Shown here one piece after another: positions 1-8,480 of a stretch of 64,000 nt of DNA. How positions within the stretch are numbered: position 1 is the first letter of the stretch; every line of letters begins with the position of its first letter. The stretch spans positions 186,001 to 250,000 of the forward strand of contig CANLNT010000001.1 of NCBI GenBank assembly GCA_947492825.1, in the 5' to 3' direction. The position numbers were made by a program, and so were the translations under genes. Source of the stretch: an uncultured Paracoccaceae bacterium (GTDB taxonomy: Bacteria; Pseudomonadota; Alphaproteobacteria; Rhodobacterales; Rhodobacteraceae). The notes below the pieces were generated by a model that had not been told where the DNA came from, did not search any database, and worked only from the letters and a program-made list of their open reading frames with translations.

Positions 1-82
1 ACGCGAGGCTCGTTGTCTCGGATGCAAGGTTCAGCAGGTATGGCGTGAAGTCCCGCAGATCATAATCAGAAATATTAGTCAT
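1..82 (-). CDS. MarR-family transcriptional regulator (N-terminal fragment)
   Basis: Only the first 27 codons lie in the window; the rest is beyond the left edge. The start is the ATG complementary to 80-82. The peptide begins MTNISDYDLRDFTPYLLNLA, which resembles the opening helix of MarR regulators found divergent from hmgA in roseobacters. Divergence from the homogentisate operon, with paired inverted repeats in the 69-bp gap, suggests it represses that operon and itself and is relieved by a pathway aromatic. The winged-helix region is not visible, so the family call rests on the N-terminus and the neighbourhood. Confidence 0.6.
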   Translation of the reverse strand, partial: MTNISDYDLRDFTPYLLNLASETTSLA

Positions 83-85
83 AAA

Positions 86-141
86 TGTAACTTTATGCCT
101 TGTTAGTTACAAAGCCAACTATAAATTGGTTTCAATTGAAA
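86..141. promoter_or_regulatory. Divergent marR/hmgA control region with overlapping inverted repeats
   Basis: Three dyads sit in the gap between the two start codons. TGTAACT (86-92) is mirrored by AGTTACA (105-111). TAGTT (104-108) is mirrored by AACTA (117-121). TTTCAATTGAAA (130-141) is a perfect 12-bp palindrome that runs into the hmgA ribosome-binding site AAAGGA. MarR dimers bind such short dyads, so these are candidate operators for the adjacent regulator. Binding is inferred; the symmetry is directly visible. Confidence 0.5.
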
Positions 142-151
142 GGACCGGGTA

Positions 152-1507
152 ATGCAACAAACGACTGAGATTTCTGGCCTCAAGCGCGCCCCTTCGATTG
201 TGGGCACGCATGAAGGTTACATGCCGGGTTGGGGTAATGACTTTGAAACGGAGGCCCTGCCGGGGGCTTTACCACAGGGCATGAACAGCCCGCAGAAATG
301 TAACTACGGGCTTTATGGCGAACAGCTTTCCGGCACGGCCTTTACGCAGCCAATGCCAGAGCGCACGTGGTGTTACCGCGTCCGGCCGTCGGTTAAACAT
401 AGCCATCGCTTTGAGAAGATCGACCTTCCATATTGGAAAACTGCGCCGCATGTGAAGGACGACGTGATCTCTTTGGGGCAGTATCGCTGGGATCCGGTGC
501 CACAAACCGACGCGCCGCTGACGTGGCTGACGGGCATGCACACCATGACCACGGCGGGCGATGTGAACACGCAAACCGGCATGGCAAGCCACATCTACCT
601 TGTGAACGAAAGCATGGTAGACGCCTATTTCTATTCCGCCGATTCCGAATTGCTGATCGTACCACAAGAAGGCACGCTGCGGTTCGCGACCGAACTGGGC
701 GTTCTGGATGTGGCCCCTCAGGAAATTGCGATCATTCCGCGTGGACTTGTTTATAGGGTCGAGGTCCTTGATGGCCCGTGTCGTGGTTTCGTCTGCGAAA
801 ACTATGGCCAGAAATTCGACCTGCCGGATCGTGGACCCATCGGCGCAAACGCGCTGGCCAACCCGCGCGACTTCAAAACCCCCGTTGCGGCGTTTGAAGA
901 TCGCGAGGTGCCATCGACCGTCACAGTCAAATGGTGCGGCCAGTTCCATAAGACCAAGATCGGTCATTCGCCGCTTGATATCGTGGCCTGGCACGGCAAT
1001 TACGCGCCTTGCAAATACGATCTGAAGACATTTTGCCCGGTAGGCGCGATCCTGTTCGACCACCCTGATCCATCCATCTTCACGGTCCTGACCGCGCCTT
1101 CGGGTCAGCCAGGAACGGCGAACATCGACTTTGTTCTATTCCGTGAGCGTTGGATGGTGGCCGAGGACACATTCCGCCCGCCCTGGTACCATAAGAACGT
1201 CATGTCGGAACTGATGGGCAACATCTATGGCGAATATGACGCCAAGCCACAGGGGTTCGTGCCCGGCGGGATGAGTCTGCACAACATGATGCTGCCACAT
1301 GGCCCCGACCGCGAGGCATTTGAAAAGGCGTCGAACGCCAACCTTGGGCCGCATAAGTTGGAACGCACAATGTCGTTCATGTTCGAAACCCGGTTCCCGC
1401 AGCATTTGACTCACTTCGCTGCAACCGAAGCTCCGCTTCAGGACGACTACATCGACTGTTGGGGTGACATCGAAAAGAAATTCGACGGTACTCCGGGCAA
1501 GAAGTGA
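152..1507 (+). CDS. hmgA: Homogentisate 1,2-dioxygenase
   Basis: This cytosolic non-heme Fe(II) enzyme opens the ring of homogentisate to maleylacetoacetate, the central step of tyrosine and phenylalanine breakdown. At 451 aa it has the usual family length. The N-terminal motif [16 protein letters not shown] is typical. By spacing against the human enzyme, the iron ligands are His347, Glu353 (in WYHKNVMSE) and His383 (in MLPHG). The start at 152 has AAAGGA 7 bases upstream. It is the first gene of a run of six, with maiA starting one base after its stop. The stretch 86-141 probably controls it. Confidence 0.97.
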   Translation: MQQTTEISGLKRAPSIVGTHEGYMPGWGNDFETEALPGALPQGMNSPQKCNYGLYGEQLSGTAFTQPMPERTWCYRVRPSVKHSHRFEKIDLPYWKTAPHVKDDVISLGQYRWDPVPQTDAPLTWLTGMHTMTTAGDVNTQTGMASHIYLVNESMVDAYFYSADSELLIVPQEGTLRFATELGVLDVAPQEIAIIPRGLVYRVEVLDGPCRGFVCENYGQKFDLPDRGPIGANALANPRDFKTPVAAFEDREVPSTVTVKWCGQFHKTKIGHSPLDIVAWHGNYAPCKYDLKTFCPVGAILFDHPDPSIFTVLTAPSGQPGTANIDFVLFRERWMVAEDTFRPPWYHKNVMSELMGNIYGEYDAKPQGFVPGGMSLHNMMLPHGPDREAFEKASNANLGPHKLERTMSFMFETRFPQHLTHFAATEAPLQDDYIDCWGDIEKKFDGTPGKK

Positions 1508-1508
1508 C

Positions 1509-2141
1509 ATGTTGACCCTTCACACATATTGGCGGTCCACGACGTCCTATCGGGTGCGCATCGCATTGGCGATGAAGGGGATTGAATATCAATCCCGCCC
1601 GGTCGATCTGGTTGCAGGTGCGCAGCGCGCGCCCGACTACGTCGCGCTGAACCCGATCCAGGGCGTGCCGACCTTGGTGTTGGAAGACGGCGCGGTGCTG
1701 ACACAATCCATGGCGATCCTCGACTATCTGGATCATCTGGAGCCAGAACCGCCCTTGCTGCCAAAGAATGACCCGCTGCTGCGCGCGCGGATCATGGCGG
1801 CGGCAATGGTCATTGCGACCGATGTGCACCCGGTCAACAACCTCAAGGTAGTGACCCAGATTAAAGACATTGCCGGACCGGAAGAGGGGCTGCCTTGGAT
1901 GCAGCATTGGATGGTCCATGGGTTTGCCGCGTTTGCTGCGCTGATTGAACCTGCCACGCCCTTTGCCTTTGGCGATCAACCAACGCTGGCCGACATCTGC
2001 CTTGTTGCGCAGCTTTACAATGCGCACCGCTGGGACGTGGACCTGTCGGCAACACCCCGTCTTCTTGATATCGAACAAAGGTGCCTTGCCTTGCCTGCCT
2101 TCGACGCAGCCCGACCCGAATACCAAATGGATGCAACATGA
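1509..2141 (+). CDS. maiA: Maleylacetoacetate isomerase (zeta-class GST)
   Basis: The enzyme isomerises maleylacetoacetate to fumarylacetoacetate with glutathione, the second step of homogentisate breakdown. The 210-aa protein starts MLTLHTYWRSTTSYRVRIAL, carrying the zeta GST active-site segment SxxSxRVRIAL, and has the NPIQGVPTLVLEDG glutathione-site segment and a helical C-terminal half with DQPTLADICLVAQLYNA. The start chosen is the ATG at 1509, one base after the hmgA stop; a longer reading from 1464 would overlap hmgA and adds residues absent from the family. Its stop overlaps the next start (ATGA at 2138-2141), so translation is probably coupled. Confidence 0.95.
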   Translation: MLTLHTYWRSTTSYRVRIALAMKGIEYQSRPVDLVAGAQRAPDYVALNPIQGVPTLVLEDGAVLTQSMAILDYLDHLEPEPPLLPKNDPLLRARIMAAAMVIATDVHPVNNLKVVTQIKDIAGPEEGLPWMQHWMVHGFAAFAALIEPATPFAFGDQPTLADICLVAQLYNAHRWDVDLSATPRLLDIEQRCLALPAFDAARPEYQMDAT

Positions 2142-3361
2142 CACTTCAAAAATCTTGGGTGGCCTCGGCCAATTCAGCCGAGACACCATTTCCCCTCAAT
2201 AACCTGCCTTACGGTGTCTTTTCTGATGGCGATGGTCCGCGAAGACTGGGGGTGGCCATCGGCGACCGCATTCTTGAGGTCGCCCGTGTGGCAAATGATT
2301 TGCCCATTTCAAAGTCGCTGCTGGAAGATCCACGCGGTTGGAACGGGGTCATGGAACAAAGCCCCGAGGTTTGGGCGGCGCTGAGGGCGGCGCTGACGCA
2401 AATGCTCTCGATTGGTGCGCCAGAGCGGAACGAGGCGCTGGTGCCACAGGCCGACGTGACACTGCACATGCCCTTTAGCGTAACGGAGTTCACCGACTTT
2501 TACGCAGGCAAGCACCACGCCACAAACGTGGGCACCATGTTCAGGGGCGCAGAAAATGCGCTGCCCCCAAATTGGCTGCACATACCCATTGGTTACAACG
2601 GGCGTGCGTCCTCTGTCGTGGTTTCCGGCACCGATATCCGCCGCCCTTGGGGGCAACTCAAGGGACCGCAGGACGACGCCCCGCGATGGGCCCCGTCCGC
2701 GCGGTTCGATATTGAGCTGGAGATGGGGGCCATTGTCGGGGCTGCATCCAATGGTCCGATCAGTGTGGATCAGGCGGATGCCAATATCTTTGGCTATGTG
2801 CTTCTGAACGATTGGTCGGCGCGGGATATCCAAGCGTGGGAATATCAACCTCTTGGACCGTTTCAGGCCAAAGCGACGGCAACGACCATAAGCCCGTGGA
2901 TCGTCACCAAGGCAGCACTTGAGCCGTTCCGCTGCGCCACCCCGGTGCGAGAGAAAGAGCTTTTGCCACATCTGCGCGACACCGGTCCGATGCTTTATGA
3001 CATCCCGCTTACCGTAACGCTGAACGGCGAGACGATCATCCGCACCAACTACAAAGAGATGTATTATTCTGCTGCCCAACAACTTGCCCACCACACGACG
3101 TCAGGCTGTCCGATGCGGACGGGGGACCTGTTGGGTTCCGGCACGATCTCGGGCCCGGAGCGTGAAAACCGCGGATCGCTGCTGGAACTGAGCTGGGGCG
3201 GGAAGGAGCCGTTTGAGACCGCTTCCGGCACGCGCAGCTTCATCGAAGATGGCGACTCCCTTGGCCTGCATGGCGCGGCCAAAGGCGACGGTTACACAAT
3301 AGGGTTTGGTGCCTGCACCGGCACCGTTCTGCCCGCCCACGACGACCCAATCAAAGGATAA
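2138..3361 (+). CDS. fahA: Fumarylacetoacetase
   Basis: This metal-dependent hydrolase splits fumarylacetoacetate into fumarate and acetoacetate, ending the pathway. At 407 aa it has full FAH length. The N-terminal domain begins near PLNNLPYGVF; the catalytic domain holds TDFYAGKHHATNVGTMFRG, the metal-site stretch FDIELEMGAIVG, the NDWSARDIQAWEYQPLGPF motif and a C-terminal PMRTGDLLGSGTISGP. The ATG at 2138 overlaps the maiA stop. The longer possible start at 2081 only reads antisense-quality sequence inside maiA. It acts with hmgA and maiA as the core three-step route. Confidence 0.96.
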   Translation: MTLQKSWVASANSAETPFPLNNLPYGVFSDGDGPRRLGVAIGDRILEVARVANDLPISKSLLEDPRGWNGVMEQSPEVWAALRAALTQMLSIGAPERNEALVPQADVTLHMPFSVTEFTDFYAGKHHATNVGTMFRGAENALPPNWLHIPIGYNGRASSVVVSGTDIRRPWGQLKGPQDDAPRWAPSARFDIELEMGAIVGAASNGPISVDQADANIFGYVLLNDWSARDIQAWEYQPLGPFQAKATATTISPWIVTKAALEPFRCATPVREKELLPHLRDTGPMLYDIPLTVTLNGETIIRTNYKEMYYSAAQQLAHHTTSGCPMRTGDLLGSGTISGPERENRGSLLELSWGGKEPFETASGTRSFIEDGDSLGLHGAAKGDGYTIGFGACTGTVLPAHDDPIKG

Positions 3362-3366
3362 CCATC

Positions 3367-4317
3367 ATGGCAAAGGCTTTTGCGTCCCAAGGGGACATGT
3401 CTGAGAAAAAGATCACCTTTGATGAGATCGGAGAGGGACTTTGGGCCTTTACCGCCGAGGGGGATCCAAATTCAGGCGTCATCATCGGTGACGACAGCGT
3501 CATGATCGTAGAAGCGCAGGCCACGCCGCGCTTGGCCCAAAAGGTGATTGAAAAGGTGCGGGGGGTCACGGACAAACCCATCACCCATGTGGTGCTTACC
3601 CACTACCACGCCGTCCGAGTGCTGGGCGCATCGGCCTTTGGTGCAAGCCAGATCATCATGTCCGATGCGGCGCGCTCTATGGTGATGGAGCGGGGCCAAG
3701 AGGATTGGGATAGCGAGTTCCAACGCTTCCCGCGCCTGTTTGAGGGTCATGAGAGCATCCCCGGCCTGACCTATCCGACGACCACGTTTAACGACAGCAT
3801 GACAGTCTATCTGGGCAATCGCCGCGTAGATATAAAACAGATCGGGCGTGCGCATACCGCCGGAGACGCAGTGATCCATGTTCCGGATCAGAACGTGCTT
3901 TTCACCGGCGACATCGTCGAAGACCATTCGGCTTGCTATTGCGGCGACGGCCATTTTGCGGATTGGGGCAACACGCTCGACAAAATCAAAGCCTATGATG
4001 CAGATGCCATCGCGCCGGGGCGCGGCGGCGCACTGATTGGCAAAGATGCCTGCGAGCGGGCCATTGAATCCACCCGCGACTTTGTCGACAGCACCTATCG
4101 GCCTGCCGCCAAGGTCGCAGTGTCGGGCGGCTCTCTTAAGGAGGCGTGGGAAGCGGTGCGGGCCGAATGTGACCCGAAGTTCAAAGATTACGCGATCTAT
4201 GAACATTGCCTGCCATTCAACGTGTCCCGCGCCTACGACGAGGCGCGCGGGATCGCCCACCCGCGCATCTGGACGGACAAACGCGACATTGAAATGTGGG
4301 AAGCCCTGCAAGGGTAA
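3367..4317 (+). CDS. Metallo-beta-lactamase fold hydrolase with a reduced metal site
   Basis: A 316-aa MBL-fold protein lying 5 bases after fahA, in an operon position often seen for this subfamily beside homogentisate genes. The usual HxHxDH reads HYHAVR, so the first two His remain while the Asp and the third His are Val and Arg. The later His (RAHTAGD) and bridging Asp (FTGDIV) remain, but the final His site reads APGRGG. By standard MBL numbering the Zn1 ligands are kept and the Zn2 site is largely lost. The substrate is unknown; a thioester or lactone side product of aromatic breakdown is a guess. Confidence 0.85.
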   Translation: MAKAFASQGDMSEKKITFDEIGEGLWAFTAEGDPNSGVIIGDDSVMIVEAQATPRLAQKVIEKVRGVTDKPITHVVLTHYHAVRVLGASAFGASQIIMSDAARSMVMERGQEDWDSEFQRFPRLFEGHESIPGLTYPTTTFNDSMTVYLGNRRVDIKQIGRAHTAGDAVIHVPDQNVLFTGDIVEDHSACYCGDGHFADWGNTLDKIKAYDADAIAPGRGGALIGKDACERAIESTRDFVDSTYRPAAKVAVSGGSLKEAWEAVRAECDPKFKDYAIYEHCLPFNVSRAYDEARGIAHPRIWTDKRDIEMWEALQG

Positions 4318-4340
4318 CCGCAGCAGACGGAGGATCGGAT

Positions 4341-5963
4341 ATGGTCGCCCAACGCTACGAGACCGTCTTCAAGCTTTACCCCTACGCCAAAGTGCCAGAT
4401 CAGGATGCAGCGCCGCGCCGCCATCCCGTTGTCATTGTCGGCGGTGGTCCCGTGGGCCTTGGCATTGCGCTGGACCTTGGGCAACGCGGCACCCCGGTTC
4501 TGGTGCTGGATGACCACGACGGGGTTGGCAACGGGTCCAAGGCCATCTGTTTTGCCAAGCGAACACTCGAAATCGCCCATCGCCTTGGCGTGGGCGCGCA
4601 AATGCTGGACAAAGGCGTTGTCTGGAACGTCGGCAAGGTATTTCACAACGACACCCAGTTGTTCGCGTTCGACCTGCTGCCAGAAGATGGCCACCGTAAC
4701 CCGGCCTTCATCAACCTTCAGCAACCCTATTTCGAAAAGTTCTTGTTCGACGGAATAAAAGCCGCGCAGCGGAATGGTGCCCCGATTGAGGTGCGCGGGC
4801 GCAATGCCGTCACGTCGGTGCGGTCGCAGAGTGATCATGCCCGCGTAGAGGTGGATACCCCCGACGGACCTTACACCCTTGAAGCGGATTGGTTGATCGC
4901 ATGTGATGGGGCACGGTCTCCGACACGCAGCATGTTGGGGCTCGATTTCGACGGCCGCGTGTTCGAAGATAATTTCTTGATCGCGGACGTTCGCATGACC
5001 GCAGATTTCCCGACAGAGCGCTGGTTTTGGTTTGAACCGCCGTTCAAAGACAGCGGTCAGTCGGCTTTGCTGCACAAACAGCCGGATGATGTCTGGCGCA
5101 TTGATTTCCAGCTTGGCTGGGATATCGACCGCGATAGGGAACTGGACGAAGACCGAATCCGCGCCCGTGTGGATGCGATGCTGTCGAGCCAAACAGGACA
5201 GGTGCCAGACTACGAACTGGTCTGGACGTCGATCTACACCTTCCAGTGTCGGCGCATGAAGGATTTTCGCCATGGTCGCGTTTTCTTTGCCGGTGATAGT
5301 GCGCATCAAGTGTCGCCATTTGGTGCACGTGGCGCGAACTCAGGCATGCAAGATGCTGAAAATATTGCGTGGAAACTGGATCTGGTGATTAAGGGGCTGG
5401 CCCCGGATACCCTCCTCGACAGTTACGGCGAAGAGCGGGGATATGCCGCTGACGAAAACATCCTGAACTCGTCGCGCGCGACAGATTTCATGACACCCAA
5501 ATCCGACATGTCAAAAACCTTCCGCAACGCCGTATTGGACTTGGCCGGGAATCACAGTTTCGCACGCCCGCTGGTCAATTCCGGCAGGCTGTCTGTGCCG
5601 TGTGTCTATGACGATCTGTCCTGCATCGGGCCCGATCTGCTGAATGGCCCGACCGTCACGCGACCGGGTGCGGCCTGCACGGACGGACCCGACAAAGATC
5701 GTTTTCTACTGGATAGGCTGACCGGTAAGTTCCAGATCTTGGCAATTGGCGGGGATGCACCGGATGGATTGCTGGTAGATGGGGTGCCCATTGATGTACT
5801 TCATTTAGCAGATCCATCAGACGCATTGCGAGCCCGGTTTTTGGGAGACGCTTTGCAGGCCATTTATCTGATCCGCCCAGATCAGCATATCGTCGCGCGT
5901 TGGCCTTCTTTTGACGCGCAGGCGGTCCAAAGGGCGCTGACCCGCGCGCTTGGAAAGGAGTAA
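4341..5963 (+). CDS. FAD-dependent aromatic monooxygenase (MhpA/PheA-like)
   Basis: A 540-aa class A flavoprotein hydroxylase. It carries the Rossmann motif VVIVGGGPVGLGIALDLG near residues 30-47, the DGARSP motif near 190, and the second FAD/ribityl motif FFAGDSAHQVSPFGARGANS near 310-335. The C-terminal third is the thioredoxin-like domain usual in phenol and 3-hydroxyphenylpropionate hydroxylases. The ATG at 4341 follows GGAGG 8 bases upstream; an in-frame start at 4296 would overlap the preceding gene. Its place in the homogentisate operon suggests it supplies hydroxylated aromatic acid to HmgA, for example from a hydroxyphenylacetate, but the substrate is not deducible. Confidence 0.85.
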   Translation: MVAQRYETVFKLYPYAKVPDQDAAPRRHPVVIVGGGPVGLGIALDLGQRGTPVLVLDDHDGVGNGSKAICFAKRTLEIAHRLGVGAQMLDKGVVWNVGKVFHNDTQLFAFDLLPEDGHRNPAFINLQQPYFEKFLFDGIKAAQRNGAPIEVRGRNAVTSVRSQSDHARVEVDTPDGPYTLEADWLIACDGARSPTRSMLGLDFDGRVFEDNFLIADVRMTADFPTERWFWFEPPFKDSGQSALLHKQPDDVWRIDFQLGWDIDRDRELDEDRIRARVDAMLSSQTGQVPDYELVWTSIYTFQCRRMKDFRHGRVFFAGDSAHQVSPFGARGANSGMQDAENIAWKLDLVIKGLAPDTLLDSYGEERGYAADENILNSSRATDFMTPKSDMSKTFRNAVLDLAGNHSFARPLVNSGRLSVPCVYDDLSCIGPDLLNGPTVTRPGAACTDGPDKDRFLLDRLTGKFQILAIGGDAPDGLLVDGVPIDVLHLADPSDALRARFLGDALQAIYLIRPDQHIVARWPSFDAQAVQRALTRALGKE

Positions 5964-5966
5964 CGC

Positions 5967-6149
5967 ATGTCCCTGATATTGAAACCTAATTTGCCGGACC
6001 CTGACGGGTTCTATGACGAGTTGTTGGCGGCCCATGCAAAGTTGTCTGAGGCCGAAAGCATTGCATTCAACGCGCGTTTGATCCTGGTGCTCGCGAACCA
6101 CATCGGTTCGCGGGAAATGCTGAGAGAGGCCCTTGAAGCAGCAAAATAA
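5967..6149 (+). CDS. DUF2783 small protein
   Basis: A 60-aa helical protein, three bases after the FAD monooxygenase stop and with AAGGAG just upstream of its ATG. The sequence LPDPDGFYDELLAAH followed by a second helix rich in Glu and Arg matches the small DUF2783 family, which I know as a constant partner of this type of FAD oxidoreductase in proteobacteria. It has no signal peptide or membrane span. It may be a small subunit or stabiliser of the monooxygenase; that role is inferred from adjacency alone. Confidence 0.8.
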   Translation: MSLILKPNLPDPDGFYDELLAAHAKLSEAESIAFNARLILVLANHIGSREMLREALEAAK

Positions 6150-7370
6150 GTGAGGGTCTCGCAAAGCCACCGGCCGCTTCACTGAAGCCAAAAGCACACT
6201 TGTTGCTTGGACCAAGCCGGATCACCGTGAGAACGAAATCAAAGAAAAGAAGCAGAGAGAAGGATCATCAGAATAGCCAATTTGCTCAAATTGGCAGACC
6301 TTGATGTAAGCTGCTGCGAACGTCGGCATTCCGCGCATCATGCTGTTTGACGCCACATTTGATGGGATCTCGCATTGGGCGCGCGCGGTCCTGTTCGAGA
6401 GGTTCTTGTATTTGGTTAGACGCTCAAAGATGCCGAGCTGTATCCAGTGGCGTTGGGATGCACCGCTGATCACCTGAGGAAAACCAACGAACTCATTACC
6501 CAACCAACGATCCACCAAAATTGCTCATCCGATCCGCCGGATTGGTACTAAGTCCCTAGGCGGCGCGACTTGAGCAAAAAATGCCGCGAGAGCGGCCACA
6601 CTCGGTCCATGCTGCCGCCAGTGTCCTGTGGTGGTCCGACATGGATGTCGGCTCTGATATGCGTCCGTTTAGATTCGACGCCATCGTCGGCGCGCGATTG
6701 CAGAGAAGGTCAGCTTTGCGCCCTGCGTGCCGAAACCAGGACAGCAAGCGCACTTGTCGGGGGCTGTCTTTGGAAACGAAAAAAGCCTGTTCTGTAAACA
6801 GAAGTCCTCAAAACGCGCGAGAAAACGAAAATTGCGGCCTCCCCCGGAAAAGTACCGAGTCTCGCCGGATGTCACATGAATAGAACGCTGGCTGTGCGCA
6901 CAGTCTCGAGCTATCCAGTCTGCGCCAAATTTCCCTGCTAACAGGGAAATTACAGGGAAAAATTGCCATTTTGAGGGGTTTTCTGTCACTTCGTCTCCAA
7001 TTTTCTTTAGAGAACAGGCCGCTACATGCGATTTCCCTAAGCGCATAAACAGGGAAAACTTCAAACAACATCAGTGAATTTCCGTAATCGAACAGGGAAG
7101 AGGTTGTCCGCATTGGACTAACGGCAGTCTGACTGACCGGCTAAAAGCGCTGAAGCCGTCGTTCGTGAACAACGCAGCGATCGTCAGAATTGAGCCCAAC
7201 CTGTGAGTTGTGATTTCTTGCTGCGCGCGCTCGCAGCAAGAGGATTACTGCATTTGAAAGAATCTGAGCAGAGTTCGATTGCGAGGGAAGCGGCCGTTCA
7301 CTCTATGCTATTTTTCGCTGCCAGCGCAGTGCTGGTGAATGGGCTTGGAGGGCGGAACGGAGGGCAAAAT
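6150..7370. other. Decayed intergenic region without a convincing gene
   Basis: No open frame here has the composition of a real gene; frames on both strands are short, and those covering 6222-6518 (minus) and 7203-7496 (plus) match nothing I recognise. A perfect hairpin, GCCAATTT-GCTC-AAATTGGC, lies at 6276-6295, about 125 bases after the homogentisate operon; it lacks a T-run on the plus side. A block of CAGGGAA repeats lies at 6928-7099. The region reads as debris at an old integration site. Confidence 0.5.
6928..7099. repeat. CAGGGAA/TTCCCTG repeat cluster, candidate recombination arm sites
   Basis: CAGGGAA occurs at 6942-6948, 6953-6959, 7050-7056 and 7093-7099, and its reverse complement at 6931-6937 with a near copy at 7032-7038. 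The left part forms a perfect 10-bp inverted repeat, AATTTCCCTG (6928-6937) and CAGGGAAATT (6942-6951), with four bases between. The surroundings are AT-rich. The cluster lies about 270 bases upstream of a tyrosine recombinase pseudogene, so arm-type integrase sites are a reasonable guess. Confidence 0.55.
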
Positions 7371-8002
7371 ATGCCAAGAGTCCAACTTCCCGCACCCCCC
7401 CGAAAAGCAGAACATGGAACAAAGGGAGGATCATCGGTCAAAAACGGCCTTTGCTGCCAAAACAAGTCTGGGCGATCCGGGCAAGGCTTGAGCTAGCGGG
7501 GTAGCTACGTGATCTCACTTTGTTCAACGTCGCCATCGATAGCAAACTACGCGGATGTGATCTCGTGAAACTGGCCGTGACAGACCTTGTAAAGGACAAC
7601 CGCGTTCGGGAACGCGTTTCCGTGATTCAAAGCAAGACCAAACGCCCAGTCCAGTTCGAACTGACAGAAAACACGCGCGAAACTGTCTTGTCCTGGATCA
7701 AATCGACTGAGATGTTTGCATGCCTGTTCATGTTCCCGAGCCGGTTCCATGACCGGCCACACATCTCAACCCGTCAGTATGGCAGGTTGGTGCGTGATTG
7801 GGTCACTTCTATTGGGCTTGAGCCAAGTGGATATGGCACCCATTCGCTTCGGCGGACAAAGGCGGCGGAGATCTATCGAAAAACAGGCAATCTGCGCGCG
7901 GTGCAACTGCTGCTTGGTCACACGAAGGTCGATAGCACCATGCGTTACCTTGGCGTTGAGCTGGAAGATGCCCTGAGTATCGCAGAGCGCATTGATATCT
8001 GA
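7371..8002 (+). pseudogene. Tyrosine recombinase/integrase, one frameshift and one amber stop
   Basis: The reading MPRVQLPAPP from the ATG at 7371 matches the start of a known short alphaproteobacterial integrase family, but must change frame at the seven-C run 7395-7401 (one C appears lost) to continue as KSRTWNKGRIIGQKRPLLPK. The frame then meets TAG at 7502-7504, between RLELAG and LRDLTLF. Downstream, 7520-8002 stays open and carries the full catalytic set: Arg in SKLRGCDL, HSLRR, LLGHTK and the Tyr in MRYLGVE. Two independent lesions make it a pseudogene. It marks an old integration event. Confidence 0.85.
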
Positions 8003-8010
8003 GCTGCGTT

Positions 8011-8033
8011 GGCGAACGGCCCTGCCGTTCGCC
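8011..8033 (+). terminator. Strong hairpin after the integrase pseudogene
   Basis: GGCGAACGGC (8011-8020), loop CCT, GCCGTTCGCC (8024-8033): a perfect 10-bp stem 8 bases after the integrase stop. A weak T/A-rich tail follows (ATCTAAATGC), so it is a likely but not classic intrinsic terminator. Confidence 0.6.
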
Positions 8034-8150
8034 ATCTAAATGCATAAATCCGTTTCTTTGCAGCGTTCGATGGATCGAGTCTATCCTAATCAGATTCTAA
8101 GCTTCGCCCGAATAGCTGCGTCGTGCGCACAGTTGAAGGTAGCCCGCTAG

Positions 8151-8351
8151 TGGCGACCATTTGCTCAGCATATCAGGACCCAGTCCGTTCTCTACGGCTA
8201 TGACGAAGAAGGTGTGCGTCACGCGGAACTGATCTTGCAAAGGGCGGACAAAGGCCAGAGTGAACGGGAAATCGTGGAAAATATGATCGCCGCTAAATCA
8301 GAAGTTCGTCTGGCGACCGCGAAGTTTCGCGCGTCCTCTGCCGTGTTGTGA
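8151..8351 (+). pseudogene. Orphan coding remnant, C-terminal end of an unrecognised protein
   Basis: From a TAG at 8148-8150 to a TGA at 8349-8351 this frame is open for 66 codons and has protein-like composition: a hydrophilic helical stretch including LYGYDEEGVRHAELILQRAD and later SEREIVENMIAAKSEVRLA. There is no ATG until the middle of the frame and no ribosome-binding site. It looks like the tail of a gene whose front was lost when the neighbouring integrase DNA was rearranged. I do not recognise the family. Confidence 0.35.
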
Positions 8352-8480
8352 AACTTGTAGAATCCGACAAGCACGATGTCGGAAAACTGTACCCATCTGA
8401 AAACAAAACATTTTTGCTTGGCAGAAATCGTGGGGTCTTTGTCCTAACGGACGATTGAAGAAATCAGGTAGTGTCTGCCT

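Noticed and set aside
269-1063. 264-aa minus-strand frame over hmgA
   Set aside because: It lies entirely antisense to hmgA, has no ribosome-binding site, and reads as a shadow of the GC-rich third codon positions of the real gene.
6222-6518. 98-aa minus-strand frame in the decayed region
   Set aside because: The peptide is not recognisable and has no ribosome-binding site or neighbour; I cannot support it as a gene.
7203-7496. 97-aa plus-strand frame ahead of the integrase
   Set aside because: Its second half is the out-of-frame start of the integrase pseudogene; the first half has no support.
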